A stretch of DNA of 64,000 nucleotides from Pelagibius sp040217155. GTDB taxonomy: Bacteria > Pseudomonadota > Alphaproteobacteria > Kiloniellales > Kiloniellaceae. The stretch spans positions 124,001 through 188,000 of the forward strand of contig JAVJNS010000026.1 in the NCBI GenBank assembly GCA_040217155.1, written 5' to 3'. The notes beneath the pieces were generated by a model. It saw nothing but the letters and a program-made list of their open reading frames with translations. It searched no databases and was not told where the DNA came from. The translations under genes were made by a program, and so were the position numbers. Shown here in pieces: positions 33,080 to 41,834 of the stretch; position 1 is the first letter of the stretch; the number at the start of each line of letters is the position of its first letter.

Positions 33080-34588
33080 TTAGTAGCCTAGCGTCTTAGC
33101 AGACGGCATCGGATAGCTATAGAGCAGTCCGTCCGATCCTGGTTGGTAGTCCGCCGCCCGGAAGAGGTTGGCCGAAGCTTGGTTTCCCTCGAGAACCTCG
33201 GCAACGATGATGGCCTTGCCCTGCCAGCGGCGCAGAAACGTCAGTGCCTCCAGAGCGATCCCCAGCCCGCGGCGCTCGGGATCCACCAAGATCGAGACCT
33301 CGCAATGCGGCGGTTGAAGGCTGTCGCCTGTGGAATGAAGTGGGTCGAGGCGCAGCATGCCCGCGGCCTCGCCGTCCAGTGTGATGATGGCCAACAGACA
33401 CTCCGGATCGGCCAGACGCTCGGAGAACCAGGCGTGGTGTTCATCGACACTCGGCACCTTGGGATTGCGTGAGAAGCGGCGTGTCGTCGGATGGCGCTGC
33501 CAGCACAGGATCGTCTCCTCATCGCCAGCCCCGGCCAGACGAAGCGCGACCGGGCGCTGATCTTTCGCAAGGCCGGGAACGGCAAGGGCGAGGCTGGCGC
33601 GGTCGCAGCCGCGGCCATCGCAGATCTCCGCGGACCGCGCACTGAGGTTTCGCAGATCGTTCGGGTTTGCCGCCAGCCCGCATAGCGCTTCGGCAATCTG
33701 ATCGGCCAGCCTGGCACGCGGTCCGGCGATCCAGCGGGCAGCGCCTGAGCTGCTGACTGTCTCGGCTATGAGACGTTGGTTTTGTGCGATCACCACCATG
33801 AGGCTGGGCAGTCCAAGACAGCAGCGCTCCCAGGTTGAGGTGCCGGCGGCACCTACTGCAATATCGGCGCGGCTCATCAACTGAGGTATGTCTCTTGCAT
33901 TGACGTGGACTTCGCCCTCTTGAGGCATGGCTGCGATCTCCGCGCGCACCGCCGCCGCGTGCGGAGCGGCCGCCCCGAGTATCACGTCGACGGCCACGTC
34001 GAGGCCGCTCGCGGCAATTCCCCGCAGCGCGTCGATGCTGTGGTTCTCTGGATCCGTCGCGCCGAGACTGATGAGCACGCGCTGCAGGCGCCCGGCGCTG
34101 CGGCGTTTCAGACTGGACTGACGCGCTGCAGCAAAGGCCGGCCGTAGCAAAGCATAGTCACTGCCTGCCAGAACCCGGCAGCCTGGAGGCACCAGGCCGG
34201 CGTAGTCGTCAGCGCCGCGGCCAAATGTTTGATCCAGGAGAACATCGCAGTCATGACGACGGTCGGCGAGGTCGTCGAGGACCAGGATTGCCTTAGCCCA
34301 ACTGCGGCACTCTGCCTCCCAGCCAGCATCGCGTTCATAGTGGTCGACGACAAGCCAGTCGGCGCCGCTCGGCCAGCGGTGGCGCAGTGCCGCGGCGTCT
34401 TTCTCTGCCGAACTCAGGACCAGCAGATCTTTTTCCGTCAATGCGGGCGCAATCCCCGGCGCCTCGGCATTGACGGCGAAACCGCAACGCCAGCCGAGCC
34501 GTTCCAGGGTGCCGGCCAGGGTCAGGCATCGCATGACGTGACCGCCACCCAGGGCGGTGGAAGCGTCCGCGCGAAACACGATGAACAT
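33080..34588 (-). CDS. pseG: Fusion: UDP-sugar hydrolase PseG plus PseH-like N-acetyltransferase
   Basis: A 502-residue protein joining two Pse-pathway steps. Residues 1 to about 330 are PseG, which releases UDP from UDP-2,4-diacetamido-2,4,6-trideoxy-L-altrose; FRADASTALGGGHVMRC has catalytic His17, and DHYERDAGWE, ISLGATDPEN and AVGAAGTSTWERCCLGLP follow. Residues about 345-500 form a GNAT domain (ILCWQRHPTTRRFSRNP, VSILVDPERRGLGIALEAL, EVLEGNQASANLFRAADY), as expected for PseH, which acetylates the 4-amine just before PseG acts. The start overlaps the upstream stop as TGATG. Confidence 0.92.
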   Translation of the reverse strand: MFIVFRADASTALGGGHVMRCLTLAGTLERLGWRCGFAVNAEAPGIAPALTEKDLLVLSSAEKDAAALRHRWPSGADWLVVDHYERDAGWEAECRSWAKAILVLDDLADRRHDCDVLLDQTFGRGADDYAGLVPPGCRVLAGSDYALLRPAFAAARQSSLKRRSAGRLQRVLISLGATDPENHSIDALRGIAASGLDVAVDVILGAAAPHAAAVRAEIAAMPQEGEVHVNARDIPQLMSRADIAVGAAGTSTWERCCLGLPSLMVVIAQNQRLIAETVSSSGAARWIAGPRARLADQIAEALCGLAANPNDLRNLSARSAEICDGRGCDRASLALAVPGLAKDQRPVALRLAGAGDEETILCWQRHPTTRRFSRNPKVPSVDEHHAWFSERLADPECLLAIITLDGEAAGMLRLDPLHSTGDSLQPPHCEVSILVDPERRGLGIALEALTFLRRWQGKAIIVAEVLEGNQASANLFRAADYQPGSDGLLYSYPMPSAKTLGY

Positions 34589-35319
34589 CAGTTTTTGACG
34601 AGTGGACTCGAAGTGAGAGACTGAGACAGTTGCAGTTCCGCGCTCCGGAGGTCTTCCTCCGTATCGATGTCGATGCTGCGTTCGCGGGGCATCACGTAGC
34701 CGACGAGCGGTTCGGCAAGATAAGAGCGCTCACGCTTGAAGGCTTCGACATCGAGGACGTGTATCGCGCCGTTCGGACGGTAGGCCGCCGGCATTTCCTG
34801 CGACTTGCGGCCGAAATACTGCGGCATGTACGGGTCGAGCGTTCCGTCCGCCGACTGTTGCAGCGCTGCGAGAGGAGTGTGATTGAATTCCGAAACGCTC
34901 ATCAGAAAGGGGCGGTTCTTCTGCAGGAAAAGCTGGTAGGCGGCTTGGATGTCTTCGGCGGTACGCAGCGGGCAGGTCGGCAGTAGGATCACCAGGCTTT
35001 TGTAGTATTCGCCCAAGGCTTCCAACTGTTCGATCGCGTGCAACGCGGTGTCGGAGACACCAGCAGGGTCATTCGCAAGTTCTTTCGGCCGCAGGAAGGG
35101 AACCTCGATGCCGTAGCCTTCGGCAATGTCGGCGACTTCCTGGTCTTCGGTCGAAAGTATGAGGCGGTCGATTACTCCGCTGTCGCGGGCCGCGTCGGCT
35201 GCCCAGGCAAGCAACGGCTTATCGCCGAGATAACGGATATTCTTGCGGGCAAATCGCGAGGAGCATCCCTTGGCCGGGATCAGCGCGAGCGTTGGGCCGC
35301 CTGGTACCTTTCGCGTCAC
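34588..35319 (-). CDS. CMP-nonulosonate cytidylyltransferase, paralogue B
   Basis: A 243-residue NeuA-type enzyme. It has LALIPAKGCSSRFARKNIRYLGDKPLL, where the usual GGS is replaced by GCS, then LILSTEDQEVADIAEGYGIEVPFLRP, ILLPTCPLRTAEDI and RSIDIDTEEDLRSAEL. The GTG at 35319 is chosen because AGGAG lies 10 nt upstream; an in-frame TTG at 35340 is less likely. It lacks the PseF-type HDAG block seen in the 41.8-kb paralogue, so it probably activates a different nonulosonic acid, despite lying next to pseG. Confidence 0.85.
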   Translation of the reverse strand: MTRKVPGGPTLALIPAKGCSSRFARKNIRYLGDKPLLAWAADAARDSGVIDRLILSTEDQEVADIAEGYGIEVPFLRPKELANDPAGVSDTALHAIEQLEALGEYYKSLVILLPTCPLRTAEDIQAAYQLFLQKNRPFLMSVSEFNHTPLAALQQSADGTLDPYMPQYFGRKSQEMPAAYRPNGAIHVLDVEAFKRERSYLAEPLVGYVMPRERSIDIDTEEDLRSAELQLSQSLTSSPLVKN

Positions 35320-35340
35320 CGCTGAGCAACTCCTTGGCAA

Positions 35341-35509
35341 AACTCGGCCGGCGTTCGGTGCCTGCCTTGGTCGAATACAATCCCCTTCGACTGTTCTAGT
35401 GGAGCTTGATTAACGGATCTTTAATATCAGGCCCAGCTTGACCTCAATTAACCGATATAAATCAATGAATAAACCTCTGTCGAACGACTCCAAAGGTCAC
35501 CAGCGATTC
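35341..35509 (-). promoter_or_regulatory. AT-rich gap with possible internal promoter
   Basis: This 169-bp gap is much richer in A and T than its surroundings. Read leftward, TTGAGG (35447-35442) and TATTAA (35426-35421) are 15 nt apart, a suboptimal promoter-like pair facing the paralogue B cytidylyltransferase gene. I see no open frame in the gap itself. It may start a sub-operon inside the glycan locus. Confidence 0.25.
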
Positions 35510-36136
35510 TCAGGTCTTCTCGAAGAGCCACCAATTGCAATCGTCAGCGGAATCCAAGAGCTGCCAAAGAAAGCCGTAGTCGAGGACGCGCAGGTTCGGA
35601 TGACGCTCCAGATAGTAGCGGCCAAAGTCGCGCTTGAATAGGAAGCCGTCGAGGCCGCGGTAGGTGATCTGAGCGGGCTCCTTGGAGAAGTACTCGATGC
35701 ACACCACGTAGCGTCGAGAGACGCGCACGATCTCGTCGACGGCTTTGCCCAGGTTGTCCGGGGCAATGTGGATCAGCACGCCGGAAGTGAATACCAGATC
35801 GATGCTGCTGTCGGCATATGGCAGGTCTTGGCTCACGCCTTCTTTGATTGTCGCTTCGGCCAGAACCGGGTTCTGACGCGCTTCATCACAAACCTTGCTG
35901 TTGGGTTCAACGCCGTGGAGTTCCGACACGAAGTTGCGCAGTGCGACAAGGTTGCGGCCGACATTGCAGCCGACTTCCAGGGCCGAAGCCGGGCGTGGAG
36001 AGATGGCGTTGTGCAGGATCTTGGCCCAATCTCGAATCAGCCGTCGCTGGTTCTCTTCGGAAATCAGGTTGGCGTCGCGGGACGCATACTTCTCGCCGAA
36101 CTCCGATCGCCAGAGTTCGATCTGCTTGTCTGTCAT
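35510..36136 (-). CDS. Pseudaminic acid biosynthesis-associated methylase
   Basis: A 208-residue SAM methyltransferase of the type found in pseudaminic acid loci (TIGR03587-like). It begins TDKQIELWRSEFGEKYASRDA, then motif I ALEVGCNVGRNLVALRNF, HGVEPNSKVCDEAR, DLVFTSGVLIHIAPDNL and ends in NWWLFEKT. The W-x-S-x-F-G-x-x-Y and LIHIxP features are diagnostic as I know them. The ATG at 36136 is used; a longer frame to 36223 runs into the amidotransferase gene. It may O-methylate the sugar, but the reaction is not established for the family. Confidence 0.86.
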   Translation of the reverse strand: MTDKQIELWRSEFGEKYASRDANLISEENQRRLIRDWAKILHNAISPRPASALEVGCNVGRNLVALRNFVSELHGVEPNSKVCDEARQNPVLAEATIKEGVSQDLPYADSSIDLVFTSGVLIHIAPDNLGKAVDEIVRVSRRYVVCIEYFSKEPAQITYRGLDGFLFKRDFGRYYLERHPNLRVLDYGFLWQLLDSADDCNWWLFEKT

Positions 36137-36188
36137 ATGACTGTCACCACTTTTTAATGGAGAACCAGTGCTTTGGCTCTGGCGGATG

Positions 36189-37478
36189 TTAAAGGGTCTT
36201 AAACCGCATCGGCCGGTCGTCAAGAACCGGGTTTCCGGTCGGCCGCGGCGGATTTTCCGGATTGTAGTAAAGGTGTCGATTTTTCAACGCCAAAGTCCGG
36301 TCGTTCGACTGGGCGACCCTGGCGCGTTCTTCGCGCTCGCCGATGGCATGCTTGACGACACTGTCCTTGGCCAACCAACCGCCGCTTTGCTTTTGCCAGA
36401 TCTGCGGGTCGCGCATCGGCTCCACCAAATCGTAAAAGTATTGCTTGGTGATGCCTAGGAAATCGCAATAGCCGTCCAGGGTCGTCGGCTCGTTGGCGTC
36501 GTAGCGGCGCACCATGTCAACGCCCTCTTCACGGCTCATGCGGCCATGGCGGATCTCCATGGAAGCATCGTCGGTGGCGCGGCCGTAGCCGAATTTCAGG
36601 TATTTCAGATAGTCATGCACATCGTTGGCATGGTCTTCGATCTTGGCGTAGAGATTGAAGGTCCGCTCGCGCTCATATGTCACCGCTGCGAAATCCCACT
36701 CGGCGATCATCTGCTCGCCCTGCTGTTTCGCATTCCAGAAGAAGAAATTGCTCATGTAAATGCCGCGAATGTCGCAGCGCGCGATGTCTTCGTCGCTGGG
36801 ATAGACATAGGGCGCGACGTCGTGATGGGTGATGCCGCCCTTGCCGATCAGGTCGTCCGGTTCGTAGCCGCGCATGTCGTGTTCCTTGCGCGTCCACTTG
36901 GTGAACTCGACGAAATCCTCCAGAGTGACAAGGCCGGTCAGTTCGGCGAAACCATGCTCGCCCCAGACAATGAGCGGGATGTTTCGGGCGACCGCAACCT
37001 GGAAAGGATAGGTGCGGATGCCGGCGTGATAGTGCCAGGTGATATCGCCGACCGTCTCCAGCATGTACTTGGAGATTCGGCGCACGGATTCCGGGCCGGC
37101 GGTAAAGCGTTCCAGGTCGCAACCCGATTTCTCGACCAGGTTCTCCAGATTCCGTACGCCCGCCGGCGCGTTATAGGTGTGGTTGAAGGTCACCAGAAGC
37201 GGGTTCATGCCATACTTCTTTTTCAGGATCCATACTTGAAAATGCGAATCCTTGCCGCCACTGACCGGCACGATGCAGTCGTGATGATTGCCGCGCTGTT
37301 TCGCCATAGTCCGCGCTTCGTCGAGAATCTGTTCGAAGACCTCGCGACGCTCGTCCCAGTCGACGTCGGACGCATCGCGGCTTTCGTGGTAGCGGCAGCC
37401 ACTGCAAACGCCTTCTTCATCCAAGATGATGGTGGGCTTGGCATTGGCCGGGTAGAGGCAACGGGCGCAGTATTCCAT
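36189..37478 (-). CDS. N-acetyl sugar amidotransferase (WbpG/PseA-like)
   Basis: A 429-residue ATP-dependent enzyme that turns an acetamido group of a sugar into an acetamidino group. The N-terminus has two CxxC pairs (CARC at 4-7, CSGC at 25-28), likely zinc ligands. The PP-loop VPVSGGKDSHFQ is near residue 71, followed by GMNPLLVTFNHTYNAPAGVRNLENL and IVWGEHGFAELTG. The family occurs with HisH/HisF-like partners that supply ammonia, exactly as here (genes 24 and 850 bp upstream). In Campylobacter the homologue PseA makes an acetamidino pseudaminic acid. Confidence 0.9.
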   Translation of the reverse strand: MEYCARCLYPANAKPTIILDEEGVCSGCRYHESRDASDVDWDERREVFEQILDEARTMAKQRGNHHDCIVPVSGGKDSHFQVWILKKKYGMNPLLVTFNHTYNAPAGVRNLENLVEKSGCDLERFTAGPESVRRISKYMLETVGDITWHYHAGIRTYPFQVAVARNIPLIVWGEHGFAELTGLVTLEDFVEFTKWTRKEHDMRGYEPDDLIGKGGITHHDVAPYVYPSDEDIARCDIRGIYMSNFFFWNAKQQGEQMIAEWDFAAVTYERERTFNLYAKIEDHANDVHDYLKYLKFGYGRATDDASMEIRHGRMSREEGVDMVRRYDANEPTTLDGYCDFLGITKQYFYDLVEPMRDPQIWQKQSGGWLAKDSVVKHAIGEREERARVAQSNDRTLALKNRHLYYNPENPPRPTGNPVLDDRPMRFKTL

Positions 37479-37501
37479 CGATGAGGCTTTCTACTTGCTG
37501 A

Positions 37502-38311
37502 CTAGCTTGCGGCTTTTGCGGAAAGGGGCAAGGCCGGAGCGTGGATTTGCCCCTCGCTGCGTACCGGGACGCCGGCCGAGGCGAGGAAAGACTTGGCCTT
37601 TCGCGTGGCCTGCTCGGTGTAGTGAAAAATATTGGCGGCGGCCACGGCGTCAGCGCCGGCAGCGATCCCCGCGAGCAGGTGCGCCCAGGTGAAGACGCCG
37701 CCGAAGGCGATGAGTGGAACCTCTACCGCTTCCGCAATTGCCTTGATGCTTTCGATATCGTAGCCCTTGCGAGCGCCGTCGTGATCGACGGAATTGAAGA
37801 AGATTTCGCCGGCGCCAAGGCTTTGAACCTTTCTCGCCCAGGCGATCGGAGGCTCGTCAAGCAGGCGGCCGCCGCGATCTACGGCAACCCTGACATTTCC
37901 TTCGTCATCGCGCTTCACGTCAATGGAGGCGACGATACACTGTCTGCCGAAGCGGCGCGAAAGAATCTGGACCAGTTCGGGGTCATCGGCGAAGGCGGTG
38001 TTGAGCACCAATTTGTCTGCGCCTCTGGACAGTAACTCACGCGCGTAGGCGGCGTCGTTGACCCAACCGCCCACCGACAGCGGGACGAAGCAATGGCGCG
38101 AGACGTGCTCGACCGACTGGGCGAAGGCTGCCTGGCTGTCGACGGCGCGCGAAACATTCAACAGCACGATCTCGTCGACCGACCACTTGTTGAAAGCCTC
38201 CATAGCGTGCAGGGGGTCGTAGTGAATGACGTTGGTGTGTTTGAACCGGATGGATTGGACCACCTGTCCATCCCGCAGGATAAGTACCGCTATGAGCCGC
38301 TTTTTCAACAT
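37502..38311 (-). CDS. HisF-like cyclase subunit paired with the amidotransferase
   Basis: A 269-residue TIM-barrel protein of the imidazole-glycerol-phosphate synthase HisF family. It has LIAVLILRDGQVVQSIRF, LSVGGWVNDAAYARELLSRGADKLVLNT, IVASIDVKRDDEGN, GAGEIFFNSVDHDGARKGYD and PLIAFGGVFTWAHLLAG. The adjoining WbpG-like and HisH genes show it is the polysaccharide-locus paralogue (HisF2 type), not the histidine-pathway enzyme: no other his genes are present. It probably channels ammonia from HisH. It lies 17 bp after hisH. Confidence 0.87.
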   Translation of the reverse strand: MLKKRLIAVLILRDGQVVQSIRFKHTNVIHYDPLHAMEAFNKWSVDEIVLLNVSRAVDSQAAFAQSVEHVSRHCFVPLSVGGWVNDAAYARELLSRGADKLVLNTAFADDPELVQILSRRFGRQCIVASIDVKRDDEGNVRVAVDRGGRLLDEPPIAWARKVQSLGAGEIFFNSVDHDGARKGYDIESIKAIAEAVEVPLIAFGGVFTWAHLLAGIAAGADAVAAANIFHYTEQATRKAKSFLASAGVPVRSEGQIHAPALPLSAKAAS

Positions 38312-38328
38312 CCCCTGGAGACGGCCTC

Positions 38329-38943
38329 TTACTGCAGAGTGGCGAAGTTGCGCAGCAGCTGCATACCCACGTGCTGGCTCTTTTCCGGATGAAATTGCAT
38401 GCCGAAAACGTTGCCGTGCCCAACGATTGAGGTGAAGCGGATACCGTGTTCGGTGGTGCCGAGCGAGATGCCATCATTGGCGCAGTCGACGTAGTAGCTG
38501 TGAACGAAGTAGACGTCAGCCCCAGGAGAAACCTCATTCAGCAGCGGGTGACTCGATTCGAAGTCGATGGCATTCCAGCCCATGTGCGGCACCTTCAGTT
38601 TCTTACCCGATGGAAAATGCCGCACCTCGGCATCGACCCAGCCGAGGCCCCGGTGCTCGCCGTCCTCATGGGATTGCCGGCAGATCAACTGCATGCCGAG
38701 GCAGATACCCAAGAGAGGCTTGCCGCTGGCCACGTGATCTTGCAGCGCCGAGTCCATGCCGGACGCGCGTAGATTCGCCATGGCTTGGGAGAAGGCGCCG
38801 ACACCGGGGATGATAATTCCTTCGTACTTGGCGACATCTTCGGGAAGGCTGACCAATGCCGAATCCTGGCCCACCTCATCGAGTGCGTTGAGCACCGACC
38901 GCAGGTTTCCCATGCCGTAGTCGATAACCCCCAGGCGGGGCAT
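38329..38943 (-). CDS. HisH-like glutamine amidotransferase subunit
   Basis: A 204-residue class I glutaminase. GVIDYGMGNLRSV opens the protein, the nucleophile cysteine is in LLGICLGMQL, and the catalytic His-Glu pair is in MQFHPEKSQHVG at the C-terminus. It would release ammonia from glutamine for the HisF-like and WbpG-like partners, supporting amidino-sugar formation. The ATG at 38943 overlaps the stop of the upstream NeuB-type gene (TAATG). A frame that begins at 38976 lies inside that gene and is not used. Confidence 0.9.
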   Translation of the reverse strand: MPRLGVIDYGMGNLRSVLNALDEVGQDSALVSLPEDVAKYEGIIIPGVGAFSQAMANLRASGMDSALQDHVASGKPLLGICLGMQLICRQSHEDGEHRGLGWVDAEVRHFPSGKKLKVPHMGWNAIDFESSHPLLNEVSPGADVYFVHSYYVDCANDGISLGTTEHGIRFTSIVGHGNVFGMQFHPEKSQHVGMQLLRNFATLQ

Positions 38944-40019
38944 TACACCAGCTCCATTGCCGCCAAATCGGTCCATTCCAGCCGGTCACCCTTGCGCTTC
39001 GCACGGCACAGCGCCTGGCCGACGATGAAGTCCGCCTTAGAAGGCGGGATGCCATAACCGGGGCGACGGTATTCGAAATCGTCAAATGTAAGATTATTGC
39101 CGGCTTTGACATCGCGGACCAGATGGATGCTTCGCCGGTTGGCGGCGCGGCGCTCGACCTCGACCGGGCTCATCACTCGGCGTGTGCGGCCGAGGGCCGT
39201 TTCCAAATCACGGATCACCTTGATAAAGGCCGCCATGTCGTCCGGCTCGATCGACATCATGTGTTCGATGGTCGGTGTGGTGCGGTCCTTGGAGATGGTC
39301 TTCTCGACCAGATTCGCCCCCAACGCGACGGCGGCAAGGTCCATTTCCCAGCCGGGCGTGTGGTCAGAATAGGCGATGGGGTAGGGGAACATCTGCTTCA
39401 GCGTCGTGATGCAGCGCAGATTGATGCCGTCGAGGTGTGCCGGGTATCCGGACGGGCAGTGGTGGATGATGATGTTTTCATTGCCTTCAGCGCGGATTAC
39501 GTCGACGGTCGCCTCGATTTCGCCGATGGTGGCGTTGCCGGTGTCGAGCTGCATGCACATGCCGGACTGCGCGGCGCGGCGGATCAACGGAATATGATTG
39601 ACGTCGGCGGAGGCAATCTTAATGGAATCGCAACCCAGCTCTTCCAGCAGTTCGATCTCGTCTTCGAAGCCAACTGTGGCGAAGAAGGCCAAGCCGAGCC
39701 GGTCGCAGTGTTTCTTCAGCTTGCGCCATTGGTCTTTCGTCAGGGCGCGGCGGCACAGGATTTCGTAGAGAGACTCCTCGACCGTCTTGACCTCGTTGGT
39801 CTTCTTGTCGACCAGAATCTGGAATGAGATGGTCTGCTTGCGATCGAAGACCAATCGATCCGGGTCAACCATTTGGAATTTAATGGCATCTGCCTTGGCT
39901 TTTGCGGCGAGGGTTGCCAGTTCCATCGCCGATTCAAGACCGTCATGTGTAGGTCCGGCTTCAAACGTGATGAAACAAGGGTTTCCGTCACCGACTCGGC
40001 GAGGTCCAAAACCAACCAT
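38943..40019 (-). CDS. NeuB-type nonulosonate synthase, paralogue A
   Basis: A 358-residue PEP-condensing synthase. The barrel has FITFEAGPTHDGLESAMEL (unusual in place of the EIGxNHNG signature), ADAIKFQMVDPDRLV, FFATVGFEDEIELL, DSIKIASADVNHIPLI, HHCPSGYPAH and EKTISKDRTTPTIEHMMSIEP. A SAF domain ends it (RRSIHLVRDVKAGNNLTFDDFEYRRPGYGI). It diverges from PseI and from the SAF-less paralogue, so its substrate is probably a third amino sugar. It is translationally coupled to hisH, pointing to an amidino-type nonulosonate. Confidence 0.87.
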   Translation of the reverse strand: MVGFGPRRVGDGNPCFITFEAGPTHDGLESAMELATLAAKAKADAIKFQMVDPDRLVFDRKQTISFQILVDKKTNEVKTVEESLYEILCRRALTKDQWRKLKKHCDRLGLAFFATVGFEDEIELLEELGCDSIKIASADVNHIPLIRRAAQSGMCMQLDTGNATIGEIEATVDVIRAEGNENIIIHHCPSGYPAHLDGINLRCITTLKQMFPYPIAYSDHTPGWEMDLAAVALGANLVEKTISKDRTTPTIEHMMSIEPDDMAAFIKVIRDLETALGRTRRVMSPVEVERRAANRRSIHLVRDVKAGNNLTFDDFEYRRPGYGIPPSKADFIVGQALCRAKRKGDRLEWTDLAAMELV

Positions 40020-40219
40020 CGACCGACTACCTCCAACCTATCTGCCTGCCAGGCGGAACTGGATCGACCGCCGGCAATTGCCCGCTGCAATCCAATGGCT
40101 CGGACTATGGGAACCCGCTGCGAAGAACCGCGGGCGCCCCATTTCCATTTCGAGAGGTCAAGGTTTACCTGAGAGTTACGAATGAAATGTTAACCATAGA
40201 AGCGGCCCGCTGGATTAGG

Positions 40220-41761
40220 TCAGACCGCGCGATGGGCGGTAGCACGTGAAACGGGGTCCCTGGTCGCCAGCGCGCGAAGCCGATCGACGATGGCGGAGAG
40301 AACCTGCGAATTGTCATCAACGGTCTGCTTCGAGACCTTGCCCCAGATGACTTCTATCGGGCACTCGAAAGAGCCTTCCAGTGCCGCGGCCAGATAGCTA
40401 ATCAGGCGGTCGTCGGGAACGGGTGGAGATGCCAGAGCTTTCTGCACGGCAGCAGGTAATTCCTCCAGATTTGAACAGTGGACCAAGCCTTCTCCGACCA
40501 TGGTGAAATGCGGGTGCCCCATAACCACCGCAGGCTTGCCAAATAGCAGAGCTTCCATGGCCGAAGTCCCATTAATTACAGTGGTGAGTGCCGCATCCCG
40601 GGCAAGCAGCGCCCCACTGTCAATCGGAGAGGCCAGGCGGACACCCGGCAGGCTGGAAAGTTGCTCATAGTAACCCTTGGGCCGCCAGCCGATCATGGGG
40701 CTGTGCTCCTTGACCATCAACGTCATTCCGAGTGGCAGACTCTTGGAAACAGCCTCGGCGGCCGATAGCTGGTTGGTGAGCATGGCCGACACCACCATGG
40801 TCGAGGCTTCCGGGTCGAAGTGCAGCGGCATGAAGGCGAAAGGTCCTTTGGGACGTGCACCGGGCCTCATGAACAGCTTGCCGCGCAGAAGACGTTCGGC
40901 ACTTACGGCGGCCTGGATCTCGTACCTCAACTGCACAAGCGGCGCTGGCCGCCGCAGGTCGCGCGGTTGGCGCCAACCCCGCAAAGTGGCGCGGGTGGCG
41001 CCAATCGTCTGGCGCAGCAGTCGGATTAGACTGCGCCTTTCACGCATGCGCTTATAATGATGGGCGAGATATTCCGGCGCCACCGCCATTTCCCTGAAAT
41101 CTTTGAGATAGCGGGCAGCTTCTGCGCGGAGTTCGGGCTTGCGGCCGGGCTCTGCCAGGTTTGCCTCGAAACAGGAAGCTATGGGTTTCATCTCGTCGAG
41201 GATTGAATCGTCGATTACCATGCGCTTGCCAATTCGGGCATGCTTGAACTGAGCGAAGGGGATGCTCAGTGCCTGGCACGCAAGGCCCAGGGCGTAGGCC
41301 TGAGAGCCGGCCACGGTATAGCAGAATACCACGTCGGGCCGGAAATCCTCCAGCTTGGCAAAGAAATAGCTGAGAATCCCGACGACATAGCGCTGCAACA
41401 GTTCCGGGTTTCTGGCAGCACGCATCAGTGGCGTCGGGGGCAACCGGCCACCAGTTACGTAGCCACGACCGATCTGGCGGTCGGCGATCACGAGGCGCCG
41501 CAGCGCTTCGATGCCGAGCAGTTCCTCATAGTGCCGGTATTCTTGGGGGTCGACTGGAGTGGCGAGCCAGACTCGTTCCAAGTCGTCGAGCCGATCGATC
41601 GGATTCAAGGGCAGGTTGCTGCGCTGCAGTTTTTCCCAGGTATGCAACTGGCCGGTTGCAAAGCCACCCACCTTGGTGCCCGGTTCGATTTCCATGATAC
41701 GCTGCGCAATGGCAACGGGCCAATCAAGGAAGGCAGGCGCGAAAAGCATATAGAGACGCAT
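40220..41761 (-). CDS. Uncharacterised capsule-type polysaccharide protein (GT-B/KpsS-like)
   Basis: A 513-residue protein starting MRLYMLFAPAFLDWPVAIAQRI. Its C-terminal third looks like capsule transferases of the KpsS/KpsC or GT-B group: FMPLHFDPEASTMV, LGMTLMVKEHSPMIGWRPKGYYEQL, VRLASPIDSGALLARDAALTTVINGTSAMEALLFGKPAVVMG. The VKEHSPM and NGTSAMEALLFGKP stretches are the matching donor-site blocks. No signal or membrane segment stands out. Those KpsS/C relatives add Kdo to a lipid, so a linker role in nonulosonate glycan assembly is a reasonable guess. The 200 bp before it hold no gene. Confidence 0.6.
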   Translation of the reverse strand: MRLYMLFAPAFLDWPVAIAQRIMEIEPGTKVGGFATGQLHTWEKLQRSNLPLNPIDRLDDLERVWLATPVDPQEYRHYEELLGIEALRRLVIADRQIGRGYVTGGRLPPTPLMRAARNPELLQRYVVGILSYFFAKLEDFRPDVVFCYTVAGSQAYALGLACQALSIPFAQFKHARIGKRMVIDDSILDEMKPIASCFEANLAEPGRKPELRAEAARYLKDFREMAVAPEYLAHHYKRMRERRSLIRLLRQTIGATRATLRGWRQPRDLRRPAPLVQLRYEIQAAVSAERLLRGKLFMRPGARPKGPFAFMPLHFDPEASTMVVSAMLTNQLSAAEAVSKSLPLGMTLMVKEHSPMIGWRPKGYYEQLSSLPGVRLASPIDSGALLARDAALTTVINGTSAMEALLFGKPAVVMGHPHFTMVGEGLVHCSNLEELPAAVQKALASPPVPDDRLISYLAAALEGSFECPIEVIWGKVSKQTVDDNSQVLSAIVDRLRALATRDPVSRATAHRAV

Positions 41762-41834
41762 TCGGAGGACTTCGCCGGCTAGTGGGAGTGCATGGGAGCT
41801 GTCATGGTACCGCCGCGGCGTATCACGTCGCGGG

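Noticed and set aside
37502..38943. Histidine biosynthesis hisH-hisF
   Set aside because: Sequences are of that family, but no other his genes are nearby and the neighbours are a WbpG-like amidotransferase and a nonulosonate synthase, so they are the surface-sugar paralogues.
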